Notes under the pieces: model-generated
What the model saw: only the letters and a program-made list of their open reading frames with translations
Databases searched by the model: none
Told to the model about the DNA's origin: nothing
NCBI RefSeq assembly: GCF_003205575.1
Contig: NZ_PYBW01000053.1
Location: 62,268 to 126,267 of the forward strand
Reading direction: 5' to 3'
DNA length: 64,000 nt
Origin: Streptomyces tateyamensis
GTDB lineage: Bacteria; Actinomycetota; Actinomycetes; Streptomycetales; Streptomycetaceae
Shown here: positions 1-15,867 of the stretch, one piece after another
Layout of the letters: each line of letters opens with the position of its first letter
How positions within the stretch are numbered: the first letter of the stretch is position 1
Translations under genes and position numbers: made by a program

Positions 1-1512
1 GCCAAGTTCACCCGCTCCAACCAGGGCACCGCCTTCAACCAGAAGGTGCTCGTGGACGAGGGCGTGCGGGTCGAGGCCGGCCAGGTGCTGGCCGACGGCC
101 CGTGCACCGACGAGGGCGAGATGGCGCTGGGCAAGAACCTGCTCGTCGCCTTCATGTCCTGGGAGGGCCACAACTACGAGGACGCGATCATCCTGTCGCA
201 GCGCCTCGTGCAGGACGACGTCCTCTCCTCGATCCACATCGAGGAGCACGAGGTCGACGCCCGTGACACCAAGCTGGGCCCCGAGGAGATCACCCGGGAC
301 ATCCCGAACGTCTCCGAGGAGGTCCTCGCCGACCTCGACGAGCGCGGCATCATCCGGATCGGTGCGGACGTCGTCACCGGCGACATCCTGGTCGGCAAGG
401 TCACCCCGAAGGGTGAGACCGAGCTGACCCCGGAGGAGCGCCTGCTGCGCGCCATCTTCGGTGAGAAGGCCCGTGAGGTCCGCGACACCTCGCTGAAGGT
501 GCCGCACGGTGAGTCCGGCAAGGTCATCGGCGTCCGGGTGTTCGACCGCGAGGAGGGCGACGAGCTCCCGCCCGGCGTCAACCAGCTGGTCCGGGTCTAC
601 GTGGCCCAGAAGCGCAAGATCACCAACGGTGACAAGCTGGCCGGCCGCCACGGCAACAAGGGTGTCATCTCCAAGATCCTCCCGGTCGAGGACATGCCGT
701 TCCTCGAGGACGGCACCCCGGTCGACATCATCCTCAACCCGCTGGGTGTCCCGTCCCGAATGAACCCGGGACAGGTCCTGGAGATCCACCTCGGGTGGCT
801 CGCCAAGCAGGGCTGGGACGTCTCCGGGCTGAGCGAGGAGTGGGCCCGCCGCCTGCAGGTGATCGGCGCCGACAAGGTCGAGGGCGGCACCAACCTGGCC
901 ACCCCGGTCTTCGACGGCGCCCGCGAGGACGAGATCACCGGCCTGCTGGACCACACCACCCTCACCCGTGACGGTGAGCGCCTGGTGAACTCCACCGGCA
1001 AGGCCCGGCTGTACGACGGCCGCTCCGGCGAGCCGTTCCCGATGCCGGTCTCGGTCGGCTACATGTACATCCTCAAGCTGCACCACCTGGTCGACGACAA
1101 GCTGCACGCCCGGTCGACCGGTCCGTACTCGATGATCACCCAGCAGCCGCTGGGTGGTAAGGCGCAGTTCGGTGGTCAGCGCTTCGGTGAGATGGAGGTG
1201 TGGGCCCTTGAGGCGTACGGCGCGGCCTACGCGCTGCAGGAGCTGCTCACCATCAAGTCCGACGACGTCCTGGGCCGCGTGAAGGTCTACGAGGCGATCG
1301 TCAAGGGCGAGAACATCCCCGAGCCCGGCATTCCCGAGTCCTTCAAGGTGCTCATCAAGGAGATGCAGTCGCTCTGCCTCAACGTGGAGGTGCTGTCCTC
1401 GGACGGCTCCAACATCGAGCTCCGCGACTCCGACGAGGACGTGTTCCGCGCCGCCGAGGAGCTCGGCATTGACCTGTCCCGGCGCGAGCCGAGCAGCGTC
1501 GAAGAGGTCTGA
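1..1512 (+). CDS. rpoB: RNA polymerase beta subunit, C-terminal part (5' end outside window)
   Basis: This is the last 503 residues of the beta subunit of RNA polymerase, which forms the catalytic core with beta' and alpha. The reading frame is open from base 1, so the N-terminal half, including the rifampicin region, lies upstream of the window. Visible signatures are [11 protein letters not shown], the [10 protein letters not shown] loop that contacts the active site, and the C-terminal clamp segment around [20 protein letters not shown]. The usual beta-beta' gene order follows, with rpoC 100 bases downstream across a hairpin. The identification is certain; only the start is missing. Confidence 0.99.
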   Translation, partial: AKFTRSNQGTAFNQKVLVDEGVRVEAGQVLADGPCTDEGEMALGKNLLVAFMSWEGHNYEDAIILSQRLVQDDVLSSIHIEEHEVDARDTKLGPEEITRDIPNVSEEVLADLDERGIIRIGADVVTGDILVGKVTPKGETELTPEERLLRAIFGEKAREVRDTSLKVPHGESGKVIGVRVFDREEGDELPPGVNQLVRVYVAQKRKITNGDKLAGRHGNKGVISKILPVEDMPFLEDGTPVDIILNPLGVPSRMNPGQVLEIHLGWLAKQGWDVSGLSEEWARRLQVIGADKVEGGTNLATPVFDGAREDEITGLLDHTTLTRDGERLVNSTGKARLYDGRSGEPFPMPVSVGYMYILKLHHLVDDKLHARSTGPYSMITQQPLGGKAQFGGQRFGEMEVWALEAYGAAYALQELLTIKSDDVLGRVKVYEAIVKGENIPEPGIPESFKVLIKEMQSLCLNVEVLSSDGSNIELRDSDEDVFRAAEELGIDLSRREPSSVEEV

Positions 1513-1550
1513 CGGAGGTAGGGCCGGCCTGACGGAGGTCAGGCCGGCCC
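1510..1550 (+). repeat. Tandem direct repeat forming a perfect hairpin between rpoB and rpoC
   Basis: Two 20-base units, 1510-1529 and 1530-1549, both start TGACGGAGGT and differ at two positions. Together they create a 12-bp perfect stem (1521-1532 with 1539-1550) whose six-base loop is CGGAGG, a Shine-Dalgarno-like sequence. There is no T-run, so this looks more like an mRNA processing or attenuation element than a full terminator. Its function is unknown. Confidence 0.7.
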
Positions 1551-1612
1551 GCCCCCAGGCCCCCTCAGACCACAAAAAGACTCTCGATTCACGAAAGAGG
1601 GCTTGACGACCA

Positions 1613-5515
<3,903 letters not shown>

Positions 5516-5530
5516 AGTCCGACCCGGTAG

Positions 5531-5577
5531 AACGCCGCAGGGCGGCCACCCTTCGTGGGTGGCCGCCCTGAGGCGTT
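5531..5577 (+). terminator. Intrinsic-type terminator of rpoBC
   Basis: A 14-bp GC-rich stem (5538-5551 with 5557-5570, loop TTCGT) is extended by a second arm, AACGCC (5531-5536) with GGCGTT (5572-5577). There is no strong T-run, which is common for Streptomyces terminators. Confidence 0.8.
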
Positions 5578-5631
5578 CCCGGCCGCAGGCGTGCCGCGGA
5601 AAGCCGGGTGCGCCCGCCCGGCGCGGCGGCC

Positions 5632-5646
5632 TACCCTCGCTCCATG
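5632..5646 (+). promoter_or_regulatory. Probable leaderless promoter of the sirtuin operon (-10 TACCCT)
   Basis: TACCCT at 5632-5637 is followed by six bases and then the ATG at 5644. No Shine-Dalgarno sequence is present. This spacing would start the transcript at or next to the ATG. I see no convincing -35 box. Confidence 0.5.
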
Positions 5647-6369
5647 ACCAGCCGAACCCTTGTCGCCGTCCTCACCGGTGCCGGAATCTCCACCGACTCC
5701 GGGATCCCCGACTACCGGGGCCCCAACGGCCTGTGGCAGCGCGATCCGTCGGCGCAGGACCTGGTCACCATCGGCCCCTACCTGACCGACACCGAGGTGC
5801 GGCAGCGGGCCTGGCTGATGCGCCGGGACGCGGGCGCCCTCGGCGCCGAGCCGAACGCCGGGCACCGGGCGCTGGTCGAGCTGGAGCGGGCGCTGCCGCT
5901 GCGGGTGCTCACCCAGAACGTGGACGGGCTGCACCAGAAGGCCGGGATGCCCGCGCGCAAGGTGCTCGAACTGCACGGCACCGCGCAGCAGGTGCAGTGC
6001 GTGCGGTGCCGGGTGCGCAGCACGATGGCCGAGGCGCTGGAGCGGGTGGCGGCCGGCGAGCCGGACCCGCCCTGCCGGGAGTGCGGCGGCATCCTCAAGC
6101 CCGCCACCGTGATGTTCGGCGAGCCGCTGGACCCGGTGGTGCTGGAGCAGGCGGCCGGCATCGCCCAGGCCTGCGACCTGTTCGTCGCGGTCGGCAGCAG
6201 CCTGCAGGTGCACCCGGCGGCCGGCCTGGTCGAGGTGGCGGTCAAGGCCGGCGCCCGACTGGTCGTCATGAACGCCGAGCCGACCCCGTACGACGAGTTG
6301 GCGAGCGAAGTGGTCCGGGAGCCCATCTCCACCGCCCTGCCGGCGCTGGTGGCCAGGGTGGCGGCATGA
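5644..6369 (+). CDS. NAD-dependent protein deacylase, Sir2 family
   Basis: This 241-residue sirtuin should use NAD+ to remove acyl groups from lysine, giving nicotinamide and O-acyl-ADP-ribose. The order of motifs is complete: the NAD-binding GAGISTDSGIPDYRG (12-26), TQNVDGLHQKAG (90-101), the catalytic His111 in ELHG, a four-Cys zinc site (C119, C122, C144, C147), and GSSLQVHPAAGL. I chose ATG 5644 because translation from there begins right before the Rossmann strand. An upstream in-frame ATG at 5608 overlaps the putative -10. The stop overlaps the P450 start (ATGA), so the two are coupled. The substrate is not evident. Confidence 0.95.
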   Translation: MTSRTLVAVLTGAGISTDSGIPDYRGPNGLWQRDPSAQDLVTIGPYLTDTEVRQRAWLMRRDAGALGAEPNAGHRALVELERALPLRVLTQNVDGLHQKAGMPARKVLELHGTAQQVQCVRCRVRSTMAEALERVAAGEPDPPCRECGGILKPATVMFGEPLDPVVLEQAAGIAQACDLFVAVGSSLQVHPAAGLVEVAVKAGARLVVMNAEPTPYDELASEVVREPISTALPALVARVAA

Positions 6370-7574
6370 CCACGGGCTTCGACCCCTGGTCGCCGGCGTT
6401 CGTCGCGCACCCGTACCAGGTCTACGCCGAGCTGCGGGCGCACTCCCCGGTGGTCTTCCACGAGGCCACCGGGCAGTGGCTGGTCTCCCGGCACGCGGAC
6501 GTCAGCGCCCTGCTGCGGGACCGCCGGCTCGGGCGCACCTACACCCACCGGTTCAGCCACGAGGAGTTCGGGCGTCCGGCCCCCGACCCGGCACACGAGC
6601 CGTTCCACACCCTCAACGACAACGGCCTGCTGGACCTGGAGGCGCCGGACCACACCCGGATCCGCCGCCTGGTCTCCAAGGCCTTCACCCCGCGGATGGT
6701 GGCGGACCTGCGCCCGACCGTGGCCCGGCTGGCCGACGAGCTGGTCTCCGCGCTGATCGCGCAGGGCGGTGGCGACCTGATCGCGATGGTGGCCGAGCCG
6801 CTGCCGGTCGCGGTGATCGCCGAGATGCTGGGCGTGCCGGCCGCCGACCGCCACCTGCTGCGGCCCTGGTCGGCCGCGATCACCGGGATGTTCGAGCTCA
6901 ACCCCTCGGCCGCCACGGCCGAGCGGGCGGTGGCCGCCAGCGTCGAGTTCTCCGACTACCTGCGGGCGCTGATCCGCGAGCGGCGCGCCGCCCTGGGCCC
7001 CGACCTGATCTCCGCGCTGATCGCGGCCCAGGAGGAGGGCGACCGGCTGACCGAGCAGGAGATGGTCTCCACCTGCGTGCTGCTGCTCAACGCCGGCCAC
7101 GAGGCGACCGTCAACACCACCGGGAACGGCTGGTGGGCGCTGCTGCGCAACCCCGACCAGCTGGCCCTGCTCCGCTCCGACGTGGAGGCCCACCTGCCCA
7201 CCGCCGTCGAGGAACTGCTGCGCTACGACACTCCGTTGCAGATGTTCGAGCGATGGGTGCTGGAGGACGTCGAGGTGGCCGGGGTGACGATCCCGCGCGG
7301 CAGCGAGCTCGCCCTGCTGTTCGGCTCCGCCAACCGCGACGAGGCCCGGTTCGCCGACCCCGACCGGCTGGACGTCACCCGGACCGACAACCCGCACCTG
7401 AGCTTCGGCGCCGGCCCGCACTTCTGCCTGGGCGCCCCGCTGGCCCGCCTCGAACTGGCCGAGTCCTACGGCGCACTGCTGCGCCGCGCCCCTGGCCTGG
7501 CCCTGCTGCGCGAACCGGCGTGGCAGCCCGGATACGTGATCCGCGGCCTGACCGAACTCCTGGTGACGGTATGA
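6366..7574 (+). CDS. Cytochrome P450
   Basis: This is a 402-residue soluble bacterial P450. The I-helix oxygen-activating motif reads AGHEAT (about 243-248), the ExxR motif is in VEELLRYD, and the heme loop SFGAGPHFCLG places the thiolate ligand at Cys354. There is no signal or membrane anchor, and no ferredoxin or reductase gene is nearby, so electrons must come from elsewhere. The start ATG overlaps the sirtuin stop and the stop overlaps the next ATG, so the gene sits translationally coupled between two ADP-ribose/NAD enzymes. That context is unusual for a P450 and gives no substrate. The resemblance is to the CYP105/107-like actinobacterial group, by general impression only. Confidence 0.96.
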   Translation: MTTGFDPWSPAFVAHPYQVYAELRAHSPVVFHEATGQWLVSRHADVSALLRDRRLGRTYTHRFSHEEFGRPAPDPAHEPFHTLNDNGLLDLEAPDHTRIRRLVSKAFTPRMVADLRPTVARLADELVSALIAQGGGDLIAMVAEPLPVAVIAEMLGVPAADRHLLRPWSAAITGMFELNPSAATAERAVAASVEFSDYLRALIRERRAALGPDLISALIAAQEEGDRLTEQEMVSTCVLLLNAGHEATVNTTGNGWWALLRNPDQLALLRSDVEAHLPTAVEELLRYDTPLQMFERWVLEDVEVAGVTIPRGSELALLFGSANRDEARFADPDRLDVTRTDNPHLSFGAGPHFCLGAPLARLELAESYGALLRRAPGLALLREPAWQPGYVIRGLTELLVTV

Positions 7575-8578
7575 ACGGTATGAAACGTGCCACCGGTGCC
7601 CTGCTGGGCCTCGCACTGGGCGACGCGCTCGGCTTCCCGACCGAGTTCCAGAACCTCGCCTACCTCGAGCGCACCTACGGCGACTGGCGCGAACTGCCGT
7701 TGCGCAGGCCCGCGATCGTCACCGACGACACCCAGATGACCCTGGCGCTGGCCCGGGCGCTGCGCACCGCGCTGGACCGCGGCCCGCTCGCCCCGCTGCG
7801 GCTGACCGGGCCGCTGCGCGAGGAGTTCGTCGAGTGGTGGCGCTCGCCGGAGAACAACCGGGCGCCCGGGCGGACCTGCCTGGTGGCCTGCGAGCTGCTC
7901 AGCCGCCCGAAGCGGCTGTGGCAGGACGCCAGTCAGATCGGCTCCAAGGGCTGCGGCGCCAACATGCGGGTGGCCCCGCTCGGCCTGGTCCGGGAGCTGA
8001 CCGAGCGCCAGGTCAGCGGCGCCGCCCAGCTCCAGTCCGCGCTGACGCACGGTCACCCCACCGCGCTGGCCGCCAGCGAGCTGACCGCCTTCACGGTCCG
8101 GCTGCTCACCGAGGGCGCCCGGCCCGCCGAGCTGCCCGCGCTGCTGCGCGCGCACGCGCAGAGCCGGCGCACCTCCTACGACGCGACCTGGCTCGGCGAC
8201 CTGGTCGCCCGCTCGCACGACCGTTCGGCCGAGGAGTTCATCGCCCGCGGCTGGGACGACTGCCTCGCCGTCCTCGACCGGCTCGACGCCGCGCTCGCCG
8301 CCCCGGACCCGGAGGCCGACCCGTGCCTGGTGACCGGCGAGGGCTGGATCGCCGAGGAGGCGCTGGCCACCGCGCTGCTCTGCTTCCTGCTCTTCCCCGC
8401 GGACCCGGTGCTGGCGATCCGCCGGGCCGCCTTCTCCTCCGGCGACTCCGACTCGCTCGCCTGCCTGGCCGGCGCCTTCGCCGGTGCCCACCACGGCGCC
8501 GACGCCTGGCCGGCCGACTGGGTCGAACACCTGGAGTACCGGGACGAGCTGCTGGCCTTCGGCGCCCGTTGGGACTGA
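7571..8578 (+). CDS. ADP-ribosylglycohydrolase family protein
   Basis: This 335-residue protein belongs to the DraG/ARH family, which hydrolyses bonds to ADP-ribose at a two-magnesium site. The N-terminal GLALGDALGFPTEF (13-26) and TDDTQM (51-56) and the C-terminal SSGDSDSLACLAGAFAGA (about 287-304) supply the expected metal ligands. The first ATG (7571) overlaps the P450 stop as ATGA; a second in-frame ATG lies at 7580. Family members remove ADP-ribose from proteins or cleave O-acetyl-ADP-ribose, the product of the sirtuin encoded two genes upstream. A shared pathway is therefore plausible but is an inference. The gene ends one base before the convergent DUF2786 stop. Confidence 0.92.
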   Translation: MNGMKRATGALLGLALGDALGFPTEFQNLAYLERTYGDWRELPLRRPAIVTDDTQMTLALARALRTALDRGPLAPLRLTGPLREEFVEWWRSPENNRAPGRTCLVACELLSRPKRLWQDASQIGSKGCGANMRVAPLGLVRELTERQVSGAAQLQSALTHGHPTALAASELTAFTVRLLTEGARPAELPALLRAHAQSRRTSYDATWLGDLVARSHDRSAEEFIARGWDDCLAVLDRLDAALAAPDPEADPCLVTGEGWIAEEALATALLCFLLFPADPVLAIRRAAFSSGDSDSLACLAGAFAGAHHGADAWPADWVEHLEYRDELLAFGARWD

Positions 8579-8579
8579 G

Positions 8580-9875
8580 CTACTTCCGCCTGCCCTCCAC
8601 CCGGGCCCGCCCGTGCAGGGCGGCCCGGTCGGCGGCGGCCCGGCCGGCCGCCCAGCCCTCGCCGTCACTGACCCGCACCCGCTGCGAGGTCAGCTTGGGG
8701 AACATCCGGTCGGTGGTCGTGTCCACCGCCTCCTCACGGGCCGCCAGCGCGGGCAGCAGCCGGGCGTCGGGCACCAGCTGCTCGGCGGTGCCGTCCGGGC
8801 GCAGGTGCCGCCCTGCAGCCGCTTCTCGGGTGGTCTGCTCGGTGGCCTCGGTCAGCCGCTCGCGGATCCGGGCCGCGTAGGAGACCAGGAAGGACTGCCG
8901 GAAGGCCCGGGTGCGGGAGGCGCCGTCCAGGTGCTGGCGGCTGCCGGCCTGCTGCATCGCGGCCGTCGCCTGCACCAGCAGCGAGGTGTAGAGCAGCTCC
9001 ACCGCGTCCAGGTCCGAGTCGAAGCCGATCACGGTGCAGAAGGAGAACTCCTTCGCCCACACCACCCGGCACCGGTTCGCCGCCGCCACCGCGTCCAGCA
9101 GCATCGCCTTGGGGCCCTCGTACGGGTTCTCCACCCCGATCCGCACCGCACCGGGCACCCCCGCCCCGGCCGGGCCCGCCTGACCCGCCGCCAGCAGCGC
9201 CTCGTCGATGCTGTGCTGCGCCATCAGCTGCTGCGCCTTGCCGGTCAGTGCCTCGGCCTCCTGCGGGAACTCGGTGGACTCGGCCTTGGCCAGCAGGGCG
9301 CGGATCCGGGACAGCATCCGCGGCTCGCCCGGGACCGGCAGCTGCGCCCGGTGCTGGACGGGTGCGGCTCCCGGCACCGGGCCGACCGGCGCGATCACCG
9401 GCAGCCGGGCCAGCAGGGCGAGCAGTTCCAGCGCCGCGGTGGCCAACGCGAAGCGGTCCAGCCGGTGCCGCTCGGCGAAGCCGGCCAGGTACTCCTGGTC
9501 GGCCGGCCACCAGACCTCGGCGGCCAGCTCCCGCAGCTGCTCCAGCCAGCGCCGGTCCAGCGCGGCCGGGGCGTGCCGCCGGCCCTGGGCGGCCACCAGG
9601 TCCACCAGCAGCGCCTGGTGCACCGGGGTCAGGTCCCGGCGGACCAGGCGGGCCAGGTCGGCCGGCCGCCAGCCGCGCTCCCAGAGCCCGGCCAGCGTCC
9701 GGTCCGTCAGCGCCAGCAGGGCCCGGCTCACGGCCGGCCAGTGCTCGGCGGAGGCGGCCAGCACCGAGGCGCCGTCGTCCATCGCCCGGTCCACCCTTTT
9801 GGCAGCAGCCCCCAGGACCGCGCCGAGCGCCTCTTCCCACTGCCGCACCGTCGCCGAGTCCGCGTTCTCCGTCAC
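8580..9875 (-). CDS. DUF2786 domain protein
   Basis: This is a 431-residue soluble protein of unknown function. A DUF2786 segment is recognisable at about residues 187-225 (MLSRIRALLAKAEST followed by EAEALTGKAQQLMAQHSIDEALL), a small helical domain found in actinobacterial and phage proteins. The N-terminal third is helical with WW-rich and Arg-rich stretches, and the C-terminal part contains RAFRQSFLVSYAARIRERL. I chose GTG at 9875; ATG 9908 is the alternative. Only CATCAT, six bases upstream, hints at a leaderless promoter. It is convergent with the sirtuin operon, with a one-base gap and no terminator between. No function can be assigned. Confidence 0.8.
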   Translation of the reverse strand: MTENADSATVRQWEEALGAVLGAAAKRVDRAMDDGASVLAASAEHWPAVSRALLALTDRTLAGLWERGWRPADLARLVRRDLTPVHQALLVDLVAAQGRRHAPAALDRRWLEQLRELAAEVWWPADQEYLAGFAERHRLDRFALATAALELLALLARLPVIAPVGPVPGAAPVQHRAQLPVPGEPRMLSRIRALLAKAESTEFPQEAEALTGKAQQLMAQHSIDEALLAAGQAGPAGAGVPGAVRIGVENPYEGPKAMLLDAVAAANRCRVVWAKEFSFCTVIGFDSDLDAVELLYTSLLVQATAAMQQAGSRQHLDGASRTRAFRQSFLVSYAARIRERLTEATEQTTREAAAGRHLRPDGTAEQLVPDARLLPALAAREEAVDTTTDRMFPKLTSQRVRVSDGEGWAAGRAAADRAALHGRARVEGRRK

Positions 9876-9988
9876 CCGGCAATGATGCCGGAGCCGGGTT
9901 GCGGGCATGATGAGTCCGTACGGTCGAGCCGGAACCCCGGGCGGGCGCGGCGCGTCCTTACCTCGGAAGCACTAGGGGAGGAGTCCGG

Positions 9989-10567
9989 ATGGGTGACATG
10001 CAGCCGTGGCTTCGTGACGGGTATCCCGCCCGCACGCCGTACCCGGCTCCCGCCCACTACCCGGCGGCCACCTCCGCGCACGCCGCCATGCGGGCCGCGC
10101 ACACCGACCGCGAGCGGACGGTGGACGTGCTCAAGGCCGCCTACGCCGAGGGCCGGCTCTCCGCCGACGAGTACTCCCAGCGCTTCGACCTGGCGCACGG
10201 CGCCCAGACGTACGGGCAGCTGGCCCAGTTGGTGGCCGACCTGCCGAGCGGTCCGCTGGTGGTTCCGCTGGCCGCCCCGCTCGCCGCGGCCGTGCCGCCC
10301 GCCTTCCTGCCCCCGCCGGTGCGCCCGACGCCCAACAACGGCATGGCGATCGGCTCGCTGGTCCTGGGCCTGCTCTGCGTGCCGACCGCGGGCGCCACCG
10401 GGATCCCGGCGGTGGTGACCGGACACATCGCCCGCTCGCAGATCCGCCGGACCAAGGAGAGCGGGGACGGGATGGCGACATTCGGTCTGGTTCTGGGTTA
10501 CCTTTCGGTGGCCGGCTGGGCCCTGCTGTTCCTGCTGGGCATGTTCGCCCTCGCCGTGCACTCCTGA
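9989..10567 (+). CDS. DUF1707 and DUF4190 domain membrane protein
   Basis: This 192-residue protein has an N-terminal DUF1707 (SHOCT-like) helical domain at about residues 33-83 (RTVDVLKAAYAEGRLSADEY then QRFDLA), a Pro/Ala linker, and a C-terminal DUF4190 region with two hydrophobic segments (about 114-140 and 163-188) separated by a basic loop. The DUF1707 pattern is common in streptomycete membrane proteins of unknown role. A strong ribosome site, GGGGAGGAG, lies about 8 bases before the ATG. It is transcribed away from the DUF2786 gene. The domain calls are firm; the function is unknown. Confidence 0.85.
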   Translation: MGDMQPWLRDGYPARTPYPAPAHYPAATSAHAAMRAAHTDRERTVDVLKAAYAEGRLSADEYSQRFDLAHGAQTYGQLAQLVADLPSGPLVVPLAAPLAAAVPPAFLPPPVRPTPNNGMAIGSLVLGLLCVPTAGATGIPAVVTGHIARSQIRRTKESGDGMATFGLVLGYLSVAGWALLFLLGMFALAVHS

Positions 10568-10912
10568 TCCCCGGGCCGCTCCAGCCGGTCCGACGGATAT
10601 CTGCCAATGCCGCCACGACCTGCGGTGTCGCATTTGTTTTGACCGCGCCCGATGCGCTAGGTACGCTCTGACCTTGTGCCTGGGGTGTCCCCGGGTCCTT
10701 GTGCGTGCCAGCACACCGGCCGCTGCGGTGGCGAGGTCTCACCCGCCCCGCCCGCGCCGTCGCTGTGCGTCAGCCCATGGGATTCCGCGTGAGTCATCCC
10801 CCTGACAGGGCCCAACACACCCGACCTCGTGGTTCGGCGTGAGCTGGGAACTCGCATGGGAACGCCGCAGGTTAGTTTCACCCAGCCTTGGCACACAGAA
10901 AACGGAGAAACG
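10568..10912 (+). other. Upstream region and long leader of the str operon
   Basis: This 345-base gap has no convincing gene. It holds the promoter at 10639-10667 and a leader of about 240 bases before rpsL. Short in-frame ATG/GTG codons (for example GTG 10829) would extend S12 with a sequence unlike the family and are ignored. No clear riboswitch is recognisable. Confidence 0.7.
10639..10667 (+). promoter_or_regulatory. HrdB-type promoter of rpsL-rpsG-fusA-tuf
   Basis: TTGACC (10639-10644) and TACGCT (10662-10667) are separated by 17 bases, close to the vegetative sigma consensus. Transcription should start near 10674. Confidence 0.7.
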
Positions 10913-11284
10913 GTGCCTACGATCCAGCAGCTGGTCCGGAAGGGCCGGCAGGACAAGGTCGAGAAGAACAAGACGCCCGCGCTGAAGGGTTCGCCCCAGC
11001 GCCGCGGCGTCTGCACGCGTGTGTACACGACCACCCCGAAGAAGCCGAACTCGGCGCTTCGTAAGGTCGCCCGTGTGCGCCTCACCAGCGGGATCGAGGT
11101 CACCGCGTACATCCCGGGCGAGGGCCACAACCTGCAGGAGCACTCGATCGTGCTCGTGCGTGGCGGTCGTGTTAAGGACCTTCCTGGTGTCCGCTACAAG
11201 ATCATCCGCGGTTCGCTCGACACCCAGGGTGTCAAGAACCGCAAGCAGGCCCGCAGCCGCTACGGCGCCAAGAAGGAGAAGTAA
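10913..11284 (+). CDS. rpsL: 30S ribosomal protein S12 (uS12)
   Basis: S12 is a 123-residue decoding-centre protein. The start is GTG ([11 protein letters not shown]), with GGAGAAA just upstream. The two loops that contact 16S rRNA carry the lysines of a streptomycin-sensitive wild type: K in [12 protein letters not shown] and K in [11 protein letters not shown]. The basic tail SRYGAKKEK is typical of actinobacteria. It is the first gene of the str operon and lies 2 bases before rpsG, whose ribosome site is inside the rpsL coding end. Confidence 0.98.
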   Translation: MPTIQQLVRKGRQDKVEKNKTPALKGSPQRRGVCTRVYTTTPKKPNSALRKVARVRLTSGIEVTAYIPGEGHNLQEHSIVLVRGGRVKDLPGVRYKIIRGSLDTQGVKNRKQARSRYGAKKEK

Positions 11285-11286
11285 GA

Positions 11287-11757
11287 ATGCCTCGTAAGGG
11301 CCCCGCCCCGAAGCGCCCGGTCATCATCGACCCGGTTTACGGCTCCCCCTTGGTGACCTCGCTGGTCAACAAGATCCTGCTGCACGGCAAGCGCTCCACC
11401 GCCGAGCGGATCGTCTACGGCGCCCTCGAGGGCGTCCGCGAGAAGACCGGCTCCGACCCCGTCGTGACGCTCAAGCGCGCGCTGGAGAACGTGAAGCCGG
11501 CCCTCGAGGTCAAGTCCCGCCGTGTCGGTGGCGCGACCTACCAGGTCCCGGTCGAGGTCCGCCCCGGCCGCGCCAGCACCCTGGCGCTGCGCTGGATGGT
11601 CGGCTACTCCCGCGCCCGTCGCGAGAAGACCATGACCGAGCGTCTGATGAACGAGATCCTCGACGCCAGCAACGGCCTGGGCGCTTCCGTGAAGCGTCGT
11701 GAGGACACTCACAAGATGGCCGAGTCCAACAAGGCCTTCGCGCACTACCGCTGGTAG
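11287..11757 (+). CDS. rpsG: 30S ribosomal protein S7 (uS7)
   Basis: S7, 156 residues, nucleates assembly of the 30S head and lines the E site. It begins [12 protein letters not shown] and contains the family segments [19 protein letters not shown] and [22 protein letters not shown] at 11273-11278, within the end of rpsL, serves as ribosome site. In E. coli S7 is the translational repressor of this operon; no equivalent structure is evident in the 2-base rpsL-rpsG gap here, so any feedback must act differently. Confidence 0.98.
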   Translation: MPRKGPAPKRPVIIDPVYGSPLVTSLVNKILLHGKRSTAERIVYGALEGVREKTGSDPVVTLKRALENVKPALEVKSRRVGGATYQVPVEVRPGRASTLALRWMVGYSRARREKTMTERLMNEILDASNGLGASVKRREDTHKMAESNKAFAHYRW

Positions 11758-11796
11758 TCCGTACCCCGTCACTAGACAGAGAGAGAACGAGCCACC

Positions 11797-13902
<2,106 letters not shown>

Positions 13903-13933
13903 GACCGGTCAGCCCGGTCGCGGATCCGTCCCG

Positions 13934-13963
13934 TGAATCAGGACGAATCCGAACCTTTAGGCT
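13934..13963 (+). promoter_or_regulatory. Possible tuf-specific promoter in the fusA-tuf gap
   Basis: TGAATC (13934-13939) and TAGGCT (13958-13963) are 18 bases apart within the 219-base fusA-tuf gap. A tuf-specific promoter in this gap is known from other streptomycetes. The -35 match here is weak, so this is tentative. Confidence 0.4.
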
Positions 13964-14121
13964 GATAGGAGAGGCCGGTGGGGTCGTACCCCGATCCCGC
14001 CGGCAGCTCCGGCCCCCATCCGCGGGACGGCGCGGGGTGTGTCAGAGCACCTCGGGCCACAACCCGATCAAAGACCAACTGACGTCGTACGGCGTACAGA
14101 ACTGTCCTCAGGAGGACTGAA

Positions 14122-15315
<1,194 letters not shown>

Positions 15316-15340
15316 TTGATGCTCTGACCTAGCACGAAAA

Positions 15341-15380
15341 GGGCCCCGGAACCCGCTCGAAGGAGCGGGTTCCGGGGCTC
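15341..15380 (+). terminator. Strong terminator after tuf
   Basis: An 18-bp stem (15341-15358 with 15363-15380, one G-U pair) with loop GAAG is followed by TTT. It ends the str operon. Confidence 0.9.
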
Positions 15381-15383
15381 TTT

Positions 15384-15867
15384 GGCGTCCGTGGGCGAGG
15401 ATTTGACGGCGGATCAGGCGGCTACCCCTGCGCGATTGGCGTCAAACGCCCTTGATATGGCAAGATAGTCAAGTTGCTCGGTTGAGTGCCGATGCTGCGC
15501 GCCTCCCGCCGGGAGGACCGGAAGCGAGTCCCATCTACTCGTCGTTCCCGTGATGGCCGTTCATATGGTCCGTGTCTGCCCCTCGGGGCCGGCATGTGGG
15601 CCGTAGTGGTGTGTAAGCGACACCGCGGCAGCTGCGGGGCGAAAGTACGGGAATCTTCCGGGAAGCGTGGGCGGGGCCTCGACCCGGCGTTCCGCGGGTG
15701 CAAGACCGACCCGGACCCCAGAGGTGCTGTGCATCTCTTTTGCTGGCTCAGGCGCGACACGCCCGAGCGCGGGGGCCGGAGGCAACCATCCGGGACACCG
15801 CCGGACCAGTCCACCCGGACTGATCCGGTCGCAGAAGCAGCGACGACAGAAGGACTACGAAGTAGCC
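15384..15867 (+). promoter_or_regulatory. Promoter region and long leader of the S10 operon
   Basis: This stretch of about 480 bases lies between the tuf terminator and rpsJ and shows no credible gene. An AT-richer patch at 15436-15470 (TTGGCG, then CTTGATATGGCAAGATAGTC) is the likeliest promoter, but no pair of boxes has ideal spacing. If that is right, the leader is about 390 bases. The last 25 bases carry the AAGGA ribosome site. A role in autogenous control, as in the enterobacterial S10 leader, is possible but not shown. Confidence 0.4.

Noticed and set aside
10829..10912. N-terminally extended S12 from GTG 10829
   Set aside because: The added 28 residues do not resemble any S12, and the GTG at 10913 has the family start and a ribosome site.
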